The notes below the pieces were generated by a model. The model made no database searches. It worked only from the letters and a program-made list of their open reading frames with translations, and was not told the DNA's origin. A stretch of DNA of 64,000 nucleotides, from positions 6,324,001 through 6,388,000 of the forward strand of contig CP108997.1 in NCBI GenBank assembly GCA_036226585.1, given 5' to 3'. This DNA is from Streptomyces sp. NBC_00708. GTDB lineage: Bacteria > Actinomycetota > Actinomycetes > Streptomycetales > Streptomycetaceae. Shown piece by piece: positions 49,889 through 58,172 of this stretch. The position numbers were made by a program, and so were the translations under genes. The number at the start of each line of letters is the position of its first letter. Position 1 is the stretch's first letter.

Positions 49889-51979
49889 GTGGGCGACAGG
49901 CGATGGCGGCGAGCCGGCAGCGCCCTGATGCGCGTGATCGCGGTCTGGGCCGTCTCGACGCTCACCATGCTGGCGCTCGCGGGCATCCTCCCCGACTTCC
50001 GGCTCCAGTCGCCCGACGGCGACAGCATCACCAGGACCGCCTTCGCCGCGGCCTGGGGCGCGGGCGCCTTCGGACTGCTCTCCGCCCTGGTCTGGCCCGT
50101 GCTCGTACGGGCGCTGCTCATCGTGCCGGCCTTCGTCCTCGGCCTGCTCGTCTTCTTCCTCAACGGCTCGCTGCTGCTGATCGCGCTCCGGCTCATCCCG
50201 GACGGCCGGGGCGCCGCCGCCCCGGAGACCGCCGTCGCCGTCGCGGCCGTGATGTCCGCCGTCGCCTCCGCCACCTCCACCGCCCTCGCCGTGCGCGACG
50301 ACAACGCCTACCGCCGCCGCCTCTCCCGCCTGGCCGACCGGCGCCGCCGCCGCACCGGCACGGGCGACGCGCGCGGCGGCCCGCCGGGCACCGTCTTCAT
50401 CCAGCTGGACGGGGTCGGCCACGACGCCCTCGTGGCGGCCGCCGCCGGGGGCGTGATGCCGACCGTCGCCCACTGGCTGGCGGAAGCCGGAGGACACCGG
50501 CTCACGCCCTGGCGCACCGACTGGTCCAGCCAGACCGGCGCCAGCCAGCTCGGCATCCTGCACGGCAGCAACCACGACGTCCCCGCCTTCCGCTGGTACG
50601 AGAAGGAGACCGGCGTCGTCATGGTCTCCAGCAAGCCCGCGAGCGCCCTGGAGCTCCAGCGCCGGGCCATCACCCGCACCCGGGACGGCGGACTCCTCAC
50701 ACTCGACGGCGCCAGCCGCGGCAACCTCTTCAGCGGCGGCGCGAACCAGCTCGCGCTCGTCCTGTCCATGGCCGCCAGGCTCGGCAAGGGCCGCCGGTCG
50801 CGGGCCGGGTACTTCGCCTACTTCTCCGACCCCGCCAACGCCGTCCGCACCGCCGGCTCCTTCGCCGCGGAGGTCTGCCGCGAGATCGCCCAGTCCACCC
50901 GCTCCCGCCTCCGCAAGGAGACGCCCCGCATCAAGCGCGGCGGCCTGTACCCCTTCATCCGCGCCTTCGCGACCGTCGTCGAACGCGATGTGGTGGTCGC
51001 CGCCGTGATCGGCGACATGTTCGCCGGACGGACCGCGGTCTACGCCGACCTCGTCGCGTACGACGAGGTCGCCCACCACTCGGGACCGCGCAGCCGGGAC
51101 GCCGAGAAGGTGCTCGCCCGCCTCGACCGGGCGCTCGCCCTGATCACCGAGGTCGCCGAACAGGCCCCGCGCACCTACCGGATCGTGCTCCTGTCCGACC
51201 ACGGCCAGAGCCCGGGGGACACCTTCGCCGGCGTGTACGGGCTGACCCTCAAGGACCTCGTGCGGGCGGGCAGCGGACTGCCCGTGCCCCGGCGCGCGCA
51301 GCGCTCCCGCAGCGCATCCGAGGCACGCGACGCGGTCCGGATCGCCCTCCACCGGCCCGTCACCGAAGGCCGGGAGGAGCAGGTCGCGACCCCCTCCGAC
51401 CCGGTCGTCCTCGCCTCCGGGAACCTCGGCCTGATCTCGTTCCCCGACATCGAGGGCCGCGCGACCCTGGAGCAGCTGGAGCACCGCCACCCCGCACTGC
51501 TCTCCACCCTCGCCAACCACCCGGGCATCGGCTTCCTGCTCGTCCGCGGCGAGCGGGACGGCTCGGTGGTGCTGGCCCGCGACGGGGTCCGGGTGCCGGT
51601 GGCGGACCTGGCGGACGGAGAGGGGCCGCTGACCCCGTACGGTCCGGGCGCGGCGGACGCGATCCGGCGCACGGACACCTTCCCGCACGTCGCCGACGTC
51701 ATGGTCAACTCCATGTACGACCCCGCCACCGGCACCGTGCACGCCTTCGAGGAACAGATCGGCTCGCACGGCGGCCTGGGCGGCGACCAGTCCCGGCCGT
51801 TCCTGCTGTGGCCGCGCGAGCTGACGGACCCGCTGGACGCCGTCACCGACGAGGACGGGAAGCGCCCGGACGAACTCGTCGGGGCCGAGGCCGTGCACCG
51901 CGTCCTCCGCCACTGGCTCCAGGAGGCGTCCGGCCCCCAGGTGCCGGTGCCCCCGGACGGGGAGGCCGGCCGCGCGTGA
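49889..51979 (+). CDS. Membrane protein: phage-holin-like domain fused to alkaline-phosphatase-superfamily domain
   Basis: About 696 residues. The first ~135 residues hold four hydrophobic segments of the phage_holin_4_2 (YvlD/DUF360-like) kind (IAVWAVSTLTMLALAGILPDF, ALIVPAFVLGLLVFFLNG-like). The rest is a type I phosphodiesterase/alkaline-phosphatase fold: metal residues in FIQLDGVGHDAL, catalytic Thr/Ser region SQTGASQLGILHG, AYDEVAHHSG, LLSDHGQSPG and a late His in IGSHGGLGG. It probably cleaves phosphate esters at the membrane. The GTG at 49889 has GAGGTGA 8 nt upstream; GTG 49877 is an alternative. Its stop abuts that of the converging LacI gene. Confidence 0.85.
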   Translation: MGDRRWRRAGSALMRVIAVWAVSTLTMLALAGILPDFRLQSPDGDSITRTAFAAAWGAGAFGLLSALVWPVLVRALLIVPAFVLGLLVFFLNGSLLLIALRLIPDGRGAAAPETAVAVAAVMSAVASATSTALAVRDDNAYRRRLSRLADRRRRRTGTGDARGGPPGTVFIQLDGVGHDALVAAAAGGVMPTVAHWLAEAGGHRLTPWRTDWSSQTGASQLGILHGSNHDVPAFRWYEKETGVVMVSSKPASALELQRRAITRTRDGGLLTLDGASRGNLFSGGANQLALVLSMAARLGKGRRSRAGYFAYFSDPANAVRTAGSFAAEVCREIAQSTRSRLRKETPRIKRGGLYPFIRAFATVVERDVVVAAVIGDMFAGRTAVYADLVAYDEVAHHSGPRSRDAEKVLARLDRALALITEVAEQAPRTYRIVLLSDHGQSPGDTFAGVYGLTLKDLVRAGSGLPVPRRAQRSRSASEARDAVRIALHRPVTEGREEQVATPSDPVVLASGNLGLISFPDIEGRATLEQLEHRHPALLSTLANHPGIGFLLVRGERDGSVVLARDGVRVPVADLADGEGPLTPYGPGAADAIRRTDTFPHVADVMVNSMYDPATGTVHAFEEQIGSHGGLGGDQSRPFLLWPRELTDPLDAVTDEDGKRPDELVGAEAVHRVLRHWLQEASGPQVPVPPDGEAGRA

Positions 51980-53032
51980 TCAGGCCGACTGCCGCCGTAC
52001 GAGTGTCGGGTGGAAGATCACGGAGGGCGGGGGGTCCGCCGGCTTGCCGATCTGCCTGAGCAGCAGCCGGGCCATCTCCGCCGACATCTCCTCCACCGGC
52101 TGGCGGACCGTCGTCAGCGGCGGATCGCAGGCCAGCGCCGCACTGCTGTCGTCGAACCCGACGAGCGCGACATCGTCCGGGACCTCCTTCCCGGCCCGCA
52201 GCAGCACCGGTACGGCCCCGAGCGCCATCAGGTCCGACGCGATGAACACCGCGTCCAGGTCCGGACGCTCCGCCAGCAGCCGCCGCATCGCCGCCGCGCC
52301 CCCGGCATGGGTGAAGTCGCCCTCGGCGGTCGCCACGTCCCGGATGCCGTGCGCCGCGAGCGCGTCCAGGAATCCGTCGAGGCGCGCCTGACCGGCGGGC
52401 ATGTCCTGCGGGCCCGACACCGTGCCGATCCGGCGGCGGCCCAGCGCGGCGAGATGGTCGGCGGCCAGCCGCGCCCCGGCCCGCTGGTCCGCCTCGACAT
52501 AGGTGAGCGGGGTCGGCCTGCGGGGCTGCCCCGCGAGGACGGCGGGCAGCCGGGTTCCGTGCAGCAGCCCGGGGAGCGGATCCTCCGCGTGCGACGAGAT
52601 CAGCACCACCCCGTCGACGTGCCCGTGACGCAGGTACGAGAGGAGCTGGTCCCGCGACTCCCGGTCGTCGGCCAGCATCAGGACCAGCTGGATGCCCGCG
52701 GGGCGCAGTACCTCCAGGAGCCCGGCGACCACGCGTCCGAAGTACGGATCGGAGAACATCCGGCCGACGAACGGCTCGGGCACGGTGCGCCGTTCCCGCT
52801 CCGAGACGACCAGCGCGATCGAGTCGGTCCGCCGGGTCACCAGCGAACGGGCGGCGCGGTTGGGAACGTAACCGGTGGCGTCCACCGCGGCCTCCACGGT
52901 CCGCCGCAGCGCCGGGTCCACCGTGGTCGCCCCGTTGATCACCCGCGACACCGTGGCCCGTGACACCCCGGCCACTCCGGCGACGTCCTCCAAGGTCACG
53001 GGGCGGGCGGGCGGCGGTGCGTCGGCAGACAT
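51980..53032 (-). CDS. LacI family transcriptional regulator
   Basis: 350-residue repressor: helix-turn-helix VTLEDVAGVAGVSRATVSRVIN and hinge NRAARSLVTRR at the N-terminus, then a complete sugar-binding-protein-like effector domain. ATG 53032 follows TATAAA and six nt, a leaderless start. No sugar genes sit beside it. The nearest LacI-type palindromes are the three GAGAGCGCTCTC sites 1.75-1.93 kb away, in front of the DUF1996 gene, so that gene is a candidate target. Confidence 0.9.
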   Translation of the reverse strand: MSADAPPPARPVTLEDVAGVAGVSRATVSRVINGATTVDPALRRTVEAAVDATGYVPNRAARSLVTRRTDSIALVVSERERRTVPEPFVGRMFSDPYFGRVVAGLLEVLRPAGIQLVLMLADDRESRDQLLSYLRHGHVDGVVLISSHAEDPLPGLLHGTRLPAVLAGQPRRPTPLTYVEADQRAGARLAADHLAALGRRRIGTVSGPQDMPAGQARLDGFLDALAAHGIRDVATAEGDFTHAGGAAAMRRLLAERPDLDAVFIASDLMALGAVPVLLRAGKEVPDDVALVGFDDSSAALACDPPLTTVRQPVEEMSAEMARLLLRQIGKPADPPPSVIFHPTLVRRQSA

Positions 53033-53038
53033 GCAGTC

Positions 53039-53044
53039 TTTATA
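53039..53044 (-). promoter_or_regulatory. Leaderless -10 hexamer TATAAA of the LacI gene
   Basis: On the minus strand TATAAA, then GACTGC, then the ATG at 53032. No ribosome site is seen. The upstream 60 bp has an imperfect repeat around TACCACCCGGTA that could be an autoregulatory site. Confidence 0.6.
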
Positions 53045-53106
53045 CCGGGTGGTACGACCGGTGCGGTAACGGCCGCCGGGGCCTTGGGATTACGTTGACC
53101 CGGAGG

Positions 53107-53700
53107 TCAGCCGGAACCTTCGGACAGGGCGGGCAGCCGGGCGATTTCGGACGTGCGGGCCGCGACCAGGGAGGCGGCGAGCCGCTTGGCGTCCTGCCGG
53201 GTACCGGCCCCGGTCTCGGAACGCGACACCTGGGCGGTCTGGCGCAGATGGCCCCCGATCCGTTCCACCAGGAACCGGTCGAAGGCCGCGCCCTTCAGCG
53301 TGCGGGCCCGTTCGATGTCGTCCTCCGTCACCATGCCCGGCATGTGGTGGCCCTCGTGCACATTGGTGTCCGGAAGCCCCATCCGGGCCAGCAGCGGGCG
53401 CATCCGGGCCAGTTCACCGTCCTGCGAGGTCCGCAGGCCGGCCGCCCAGCGCCGTACGCCGGCGTCGGCGCAGCGGTCGGCGGCGAGCGAGAGGAGCGCC
53501 ACGGCCGACTCGTTCATGGGGGTCATCAGCTGTACCCAGGCGGCGTCGGTGGGATCGGCGGGGGCGCCGGTGGCCGGCGGGGGAGTGCTTTGCGTCTCGG
53601 CCGCCGGAGGAGTGCGCTCCGGCTCGGCCGCCGGGGAGCCGCAGCCGGCCAGGAGGAGCAGCAGCAGGGTGAGCGTCGCCGCGCTGCGGGTCGCTTTCAT
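53107..53700 (-). CDS. DUF305 lipoprotein
   Basis: Exported lipoprotein of 197 residues. The signal ends LLLLLLAGC with Cys20 lipidated. A Pro/Thr/Ala-rich tether leads to a DUF305 four-helix (ferritin-like) domain: WVQLMTPMNESAVALLSLA and LARMRPLLARMGLPDTNVHEGHHMPGM, with the His/Met-rich motif that often binds copper or other metal. GGGAG precedes the ATG. It is downstream of the DUF1996 gene on the same strand but separated from it by a strong hairpin. Confidence 0.85.
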   Translation of the reverse strand: MKATRSAATLTLLLLLLAGCGSPAAEPERTPPAAETQSTPPPATGAPADPTDAAWVQLMTPMNESAVALLSLAADRCADAGVRRWAAGLRTSQDGELARMRPLLARMGLPDTNVHEGHHMPGMVTEDDIERARTLKGAAFDRFLVERIGGHLRQTAQVSRSETGAGTRQDAKRLAASLVAARTSEIARLPALSEGSG

Positions 53701-53721
53701 CAGGGGCTCCCTGGGGGGAAG

Positions 53722-53750
53722 CCCGTCCGGGGCGCACGGCCCCGGACGGG
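53722..53750 (-). terminator. Terminator after the DUF1996 gene
   Basis: A 12-bp perfect stem CCCGTCCGGGGC / GCCCCGGACGGG (53722-53733 / 53739-53750) with a 5-nt loop, between the DUF1996 stop and the DUF305 start. Confidence 0.75.
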
Positions 53751-53776
53751 CGGGTGGGGACGGGGGTGCGGAGGGG

Positions 53777-54721
53777 TCAGGGAGTGCCGTCGGCCCCGCA
53801 CTTGATGATGGCGTTGATGCAGTCGCGGACGCGCTGCGCCAGCTGGTCGTCGGGCCACACGTTGAAGAAGTCGCCGTGCATCGTGTAGCCGGGACCGGAC
53901 GCCAGCCGGAACCGGGACGGGTCGCCGTTGACCGGGTACCGCAGCACCTGACGGAGCTTGGGCACCGGCACCGGGTGGGTGGCCGGGCACTCGCCGTTGA
54001 CCGGGTAGGACATGTGGCTCTTGTGGTCGGCCGAGTCGAGGTCCTTGCCGTTCCAGCACTGCGGGAAGTCGAGGTACGACTCCAGCATCGCGTCCGCCGG
54101 GCAGTTGACGAAGTCGTGCGACGGGTTGACCTCGCCGTGGTGCAGGCACGACCACCGCGAGATGGTGTTGTCGTTCGGCCCGGTCGCCTTCGCGTTGCCC
54201 GCGACGATCCGCAGGCCCCGGGGGAAGGGCTTGATCTGCCGGATGACGTCGTCGCGGACGCCCTCGCCGAGGTAGTAGAACGTGGTGCCGGTGGGCTCCA
54301 CCTCCTTGTCACCGTCGTACAGGGTCGGCACCCAGTACGACGACAGGTCGATGTCGGGTGAACAGGTGCTCCGGGCCTTCTCCAGCGAGGCGAGGTCGGA
54401 GTGGCCGTTCGTGGAGTCGTTGCCGAAGAAGCTGTGCATGTGCGAGGCGCCGGGCAGGCCCGGGAAGACGATCGGGTCGTCGGGCGCCCGGTGGGTGTAG
54501 GGGCACTCGGCCAGGAACTCGGCGACCCGGACGACATCGGCGGCCGCCTTGGGGGCGGGGGCCGCGGCGTCGGCGGGGCCGGCGGATGCGCTGTTGGTGG
54601 TGGCCTGGAGGAAAGTCAGGGCGAGCGCGGCGGCGGCGAGCGCCGCCGTGCGGTACCGCCGGCGCGGTGGGGTTCCGCGGTGGCTGTCTTCGCCGCTGCG
54701 TCGTTGACGGAAGAAGAGCAC
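53777..54721 (-). CDS. Secreted DUF1996 protein
   Basis: 314-residue exported protein. A long basic N-terminus ([20 protein letters not shown]) forms a signal peptide with cleavage near SASA, residue 48. The DUF1996 body shows the family sequence: [57 protein letters not shown] and [15 protein letters not shown], with conserved His and Cys pairs. The family occurs in fungi and actinobacteria and its function is unknown. The GTG start has GGAG 4 nt upstream. It has a near-consensus promoter with an operator on the start site, so it is tightly regulated. Confidence 0.88.
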   Translation of the reverse strand: MLFFRQRRSGEDSHRGTPPRRRYRTAALAAAALALTFLQATTNSASAGPADAAAPAPKAAADVVRVAEFLAECPYTHRAPDDPIVFPGLPGASHMHSFFGNDSTNGHSDLASLEKARSTCSPDIDLSSYWVPTLYDGDKEVEPTGTTFYYLGEGVRDDVIRQIKPFPRGLRIVAGNAKATGPNDNTISRWSCLHHGEVNPSHDFVNCPADAMLESYLDFPQCWNGKDLDSADHKSHMSYPVNGECPATHPVPVPKLRQVLRYPVNGDPSRFRLASGPGYTMHGDFFNVWPDDQLAQRVRDCINAIIKCGADGTP

Positions 54722-54785
54722 GGCACTCCTGTTCGGGGAAGCGGTGGGGGGGATGTGCCCTGATCATGGGCGGCCTGATCAGGCG

Positions 54786-54799
54786 AGAGAGCGCTCTCT
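54786..54799. promoter_or_regulatory. Operator AGAGAGCGCTCTCT (site 1)
   Basis: A 14-bp perfect palindrome with a central GC, resembling LacI-family operators such as the cellobiose site TGGGAGCGCTCCCA. It begins about 7 nt downstream of the -10 of the DUF1996 promoter, over the transcription start. Confidence 0.8.
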
Positions 54800-54806
54800 G
54801 TGGTGG

Positions 54807-54835
54807 AACGTAAGAGCATGGCGAGGGCATGTCAA
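54807..54835 (-). promoter_or_regulatory. Promoter of the DUF1996 gene
   Basis: On the minus strand: TTGACA (54830-54835), exactly 17 bp, then TACGTT (54807-54812). The -35 is perfect and the -10 fits TAnnnT, one of the best promoter matches in the window. The predicted start falls at the edge of operator site 1. Confidence 0.75.
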
Positions 54836-54895
54836 TGAACATGACAGGACTTCAATTACGTGCGCATCAAGGCCGGTTGAGGGTCGCTTGCGGCG

Positions 54896-54909
54896 GGAGA
54901 GCGCTCTCT
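54896..54909. promoter_or_regulatory. Operator GGAGAGCGCTCTCT (site 2)
   Basis: The same core GAGAGCGCTCTC (54897-54908), 110 bp from site 1 centre to centre, upstream of the DUF1996 -35. Confidence 0.75.
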
Positions 54910-54947
54910 CGCGGATTTCGCGACCGAATCCCCGGCGTTCCTGGGTG

Positions 54948-54961
54948 AGAGAGCGCTCTCC
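54948..54961. promoter_or_regulatory. Operator AGAGAGCGCTCTCC (site 3)
   Basis: Third copy of the core, 52 bp from site 2 (about five helical turns) and 83 bp before the ligase ATG, so it could also affect that gene. Confidence 0.75.
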
Positions 54962-55043
54962 GACGTTCTCCGGCGTCCTTCGGCCTTCGGCGGCCGAAGT
55001 GTGGTCGGAGGCGTTGTCAGTGGTGGACGGCAGGATGGAGGGC

Positions 55044-57134
55044 ATGACGAACTCAGCAGTCGTGCTCGCCGACCATGCCTCCTACGCCGCAGCCGTCGAC
55101 GAGGCCGCGCAGGCCGCCGCCGCGTACTACGCCACGGGCGAGAGCACGCTCGACGACGACGCCTACGACCGGCTGGCGCGCGGCATCGCCGCGTACGAGG
55201 AGGAGCACCCGCAGGAGGTGCTGCCCGCCTCGCCGACCGGCAAGGTGGCCGGCGGCGCGGCCGTGGGGGACGTGCCGCACACCGTGCCGATGCTCTCCCT
55301 CGACAACGTCTTCTCGGCCGAGCAGTTCGCCACCTGGACCGCCTCGCTGGAGCGCCGGATCGGACGGCCCGTCACCGCGTGGAGCGTCGAGCCGAAGCTC
55401 GACGGCCTCGCGGTCGCCGCCCGGTACCGCGAGGGCCGGCTGGAACGGCTGATCACCCGGGGCGACGGCACCGCCGGTGAGGACGTGTCCCACGCCGTCG
55501 GGACCGTCGTCGGCCTCCCCGCCCGGCTCGTGGAGCCCGTCACGATCGAGATACGCGGCGAGATCCTGATGACCACCGAGCAGTTCGAGCAGGCCAATAC
55601 CGTCCGCACCGAGCACGGCGGCGCCCCCTTCGCCAACGCGCGCAACGGCGCCGCGGGCACCCTGCGCGCCAAGGACCGCGCGTACACGGTGGAGATGACG
55701 TTCTTCGCGTACGGGGCCCTGCCGCTGCCCGAATCCGGTGAACTGGCCGCCGACCTGGCCGAGCTGCCGCACAGCCGGGTCCTCGGCCGCGTCGCGGACC
55801 TCGGCGTGCACACCGCCGGGGACACCGAGGTCGCACCGCGCACCGTCGCCACCGTCGAGGAGGTCCAGGCACGGGTCGAGGAAGTCGCCGCGCTGCGTGC
55901 CGCGTTGCCCTTCGGGATCGACGGCATCGTCATCAAGGCGGACCTGGCGGCCGACCAGCGCGACGCCGGCACCGGCACCCGGGCGCCGCGCTGGGCCATC
56001 GCCTACAAGCTGCCGGCCGTCGAGAAGGTCACCCGTCTCCTCGGCGTCGAGTGGAACGTGGGCCGTACCGGCATCATCGCGCCGCGCGCGGTGCTGGAGC
56101 CCGTCGAGATCGACGGCTCGACCGTCAGCTATGCCACGCTGCACAACCCCGCCGACATCACCCGACGGGACCTGCGCGTCGGGGACCACGTGATGGTCTA
56201 CAAGGCGGGCGACATCATTCCCCGCATCGAGGCGCCCGTCGCCCATCTGCGCACCGGCGACGAACAGCCCGTCGTCTTCCCCGAGGTGTGCCCGCAGTGC
56301 GGTTCGGAGATCGACACCAGCGAGCAGCGCTGGCGCTGTGTGCGGGGCCGCGACTGCCGCCTCGTCGCCTCCGTCTCGTACGCGGCCGGGCGCGACCAGC
56401 TCGACATCGAAGGGCTCGGCACGACCCGGGTGGTCCAGCTCGTCGACGCGGGCCTGGTCGCCGACTTCGCCGACCTGTTCACCCTGGAGCGCGAACAGCT
56501 GCTGTCCCTCGACCGGATGGGGGAGACCAGCACCGACAATCTGCTGGCCGCGATCGATGCCGCCCGCGCCCAGCCGCTCTCCCGGGTCTTCTGCGCCCTC
56601 GGCGTGCGCGGCACCGGCCGCTCCATGTCGCGCCGCATCGCCCGCTACTTCGCGGAGATGGACCGCATCAGGGCCGCCGGTGCGGAGGAGCTCCAGCGGG
56701 TCGACGGCATAGGCAAGGAGAAGGCGGCGGCCGTCGTCGCCGAGCTGGCCGAGCTGGCCCCGCTGATCGAGAAGCTGATCGCCGCCGGGCTCACCATGAC
56801 GGAGCCGGGCGCGACCCCGCCGCCGCCCCCGGGCGAGGAGGCCGACGAGGAGGCCGCGGGCAGCACCGAGGGCGCGCCGCTGTCCGGGATGACCGTGGTG
56901 GTCACCGGGGCCATGACGGGCGCGCTGGAGAAGCTGTCGCGCAACCAGATGAACGAGCTGATCGAGCGGGCCGGCGGCAAGTCCTCCTCCAGCGTCTCCA
57001 AGCGCACGGCGCTGCTGGTGGCCGGTGAGAAGGCGGGCTCCAAGCGGACGAAGGCGGAGGACCTGGGGGTGCGGATCGCGACACCGGAGGAGTTCGCGGA
57101 GCTGATCGGGGAGTTCCTGCCGGTGGACGCGTAG
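55044..57134 (+). CDS. ligA: NAD+-dependent DNA ligase LigA
   Basis: Seals DNA nicks using NAD+. The 696-residue chain has all domains: Ia (~10-60, with [18 protein letters not shown]), adenylation domain with nucleophile Lys118 in EPKLDG, OB fold, a four-Cys zinc finger (CPQCG and CVRGRDC), helix-hairpin-helix repeats and a C-terminal BRCT domain ([20 protein letters not shown]). Domain Ia and the ~20-residue acidic Pro-rich linker before BRCT look divergent. Streptomycetes often carry two ligA genes; this may be the second one, which the sequence alone cannot decide. GGAGG is close to the ATG; ATG 55035 is an alternative. Confidence 0.92.
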   Translation: MTNSAVVLADHASYAAAVDEAAQAAAAYYATGESTLDDDAYDRLARGIAAYEEEHPQEVLPASPTGKVAGGAAVGDVPHTVPMLSLDNVFSAEQFATWTASLERRIGRPVTAWSVEPKLDGLAVAARYREGRLERLITRGDGTAGEDVSHAVGTVVGLPARLVEPVTIEIRGEILMTTEQFEQANTVRTEHGGAPFANARNGAAGTLRAKDRAYTVEMTFFAYGALPLPESGELAADLAELPHSRVLGRVADLGVHTAGDTEVAPRTVATVEEVQARVEEVAALRAALPFGIDGIVIKADLAADQRDAGTGTRAPRWAIAYKLPAVEKVTRLLGVEWNVGRTGIIAPRAVLEPVEIDGSTVSYATLHNPADITRRDLRVGDHVMVYKAGDIIPRIEAPVAHLRTGDEQPVVFPEVCPQCGSEIDTSEQRWRCVRGRDCRLVASVSYAAGRDQLDIEGLGTTRVVQLVDAGLVADFADLFTLEREQLLSLDRMGETSTDNLLAAIDAARAQPLSRVFCALGVRGTGRSMSRRIARYFAEMDRIRAAGAEELQRVDGIGKEKAAAVVAELAELAPLIEKLIAAGLTMTEPGATPPPPPGEEADEEAAGSTEGAPLSGMTVVVTGAMTGALEKLSRNQMNELIERAGGKSSSSVSKRTALLVAGEKAGSKRTKAEDLGVRIATPEEFAELIGEFLPVDA

Positions 57135-57359
57135 CGCGTGCGCGAGGCGCCTGGGGGGTGCGGTCGTCCGGGGCGTCCGGCGCCCTGATGCCGCGTGGCC
57201 GGCGGGGCGGGGCGGTGGTGCCCCGGTCCGGTCCTTCGATTCGCGAGGGAGTGGCTTTCTTTGCCTCCCTATTGCATAGTGAGGGCTCGGCCATGCCTCG
57301 CGATCAGCGGGTCACTGGGTGGGTGTACGGCCGCGGCTGCGCGCCGGGGGTGAGGGGCG

Positions 57360-58172
57360 ATGCGTTCTTTGCGCGACGTACGGCGGCACGACCGCTCCGT
57401 CCACCGGCACCACCGGAGCGCCACCCGGGGCCTCGCCCTCGACCTCGGCAGCTCCCGGACCCGCGCCTGGGTCCCGGGCCAGGGCGTCGTCACGGACACC
57501 GGCGACGAACACGGTGAGTACGGCCGGAGCCGGCCCGTCCGGCGCGGCCGCATCGTCGACCCGGACTCCTGCGGGCGCATGCTGGCCCGCATCGCGGACC
57601 GGGCACTGGGCGACCACCGCGAGGACGCGGTCATCGTCCTCAGCCACCCCGTCCTCGCCGGCCCCGGACACCGCGACGCCGCCCGGGACCTGCTCCGCGC
57701 ACTCGGCGCATCGGACATCATCGCCCTGGACAGCGCCAGGGCCGCCGCGGCGTGTGCCGGGCCAGGAGACGGCGGCCCGCTCCTCGTCGTCGACGTCGGC
57801 GCCGAGCTGACCGAGGCGACCCTGCTCGTCGACGGCATGGTGCGCGACGCGCGTCTCGCCGAGACCGGGCTCGGCGACCTGGAACCGGGCGAGCCGCCCA
57901 CCGTCGTCGTCCGCGCCGTCCTGGACATGGTCATGGCCATGTGGCGCCAGGACCGGCACGGTGCGCTGCTCGGCGCCCTGCGCCGGGGGCCGTTGCTCGC
58001 CGGCGGCGGTGCGCTGCGCCCCGACGTCACCCACCGGATAGCGGTCCGCCTCGGCGTCCCGGTCCGGCTCACGGACGACCCGGCGACCACGGTCGTACGC
58101 GGGGCGGGGCTGATCCTCGGCTCCGTCCTGCGCCACGCCGCGGCGCCCGCGCTCCCGGGCCGGTCCGGGTGA
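57360..58172 (+). CDS. Short MreB/Mbl-like actin-family protein
   Basis: 270-residue member of the actin/Hsp70 ATPase fold, about 70 residues shorter than normal MreB. Nucleotide motifs remain: phosphate 1 LALDLGSSRTRAWVP, phosphate 2 VVDVGAELTEATLL and adenosine LLAGGGALRPDV. The length suggests that subdomains IB and IIB are reduced, as reported for the third S. coelicolor homologue (SCO6166, from memory). True MreB/Mbl direct spore-wall growth; this type may not polymerise alike. The basic N-terminus is His/Arg-rich. GAGGGG precedes the ATG. Its stop overlaps the next gene's GTG (GTGA). Confidence 0.85.
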   Translation: MRSLRDVRRHDRSVHRHHRSATRGLALDLGSSRTRAWVPGQGVVTDTGDEHGEYGRSRPVRRGRIVDPDSCGRMLARIADRALGDHREDAVIVLSHPVLAGPGHRDAARDLLRALGASDIIALDSARAAAACAGPGDGGPLLVVDVGAELTEATLLVDGMVRDARLAETGLGDLEPGEPPTVVVRAVLDMVMAMWRQDRHGALLGALRRGPLLAGGGALRPDVTHRIAVRLGVPVRLTDDPATTVVRGAGLILGSVLRHAAAPALPGRSG

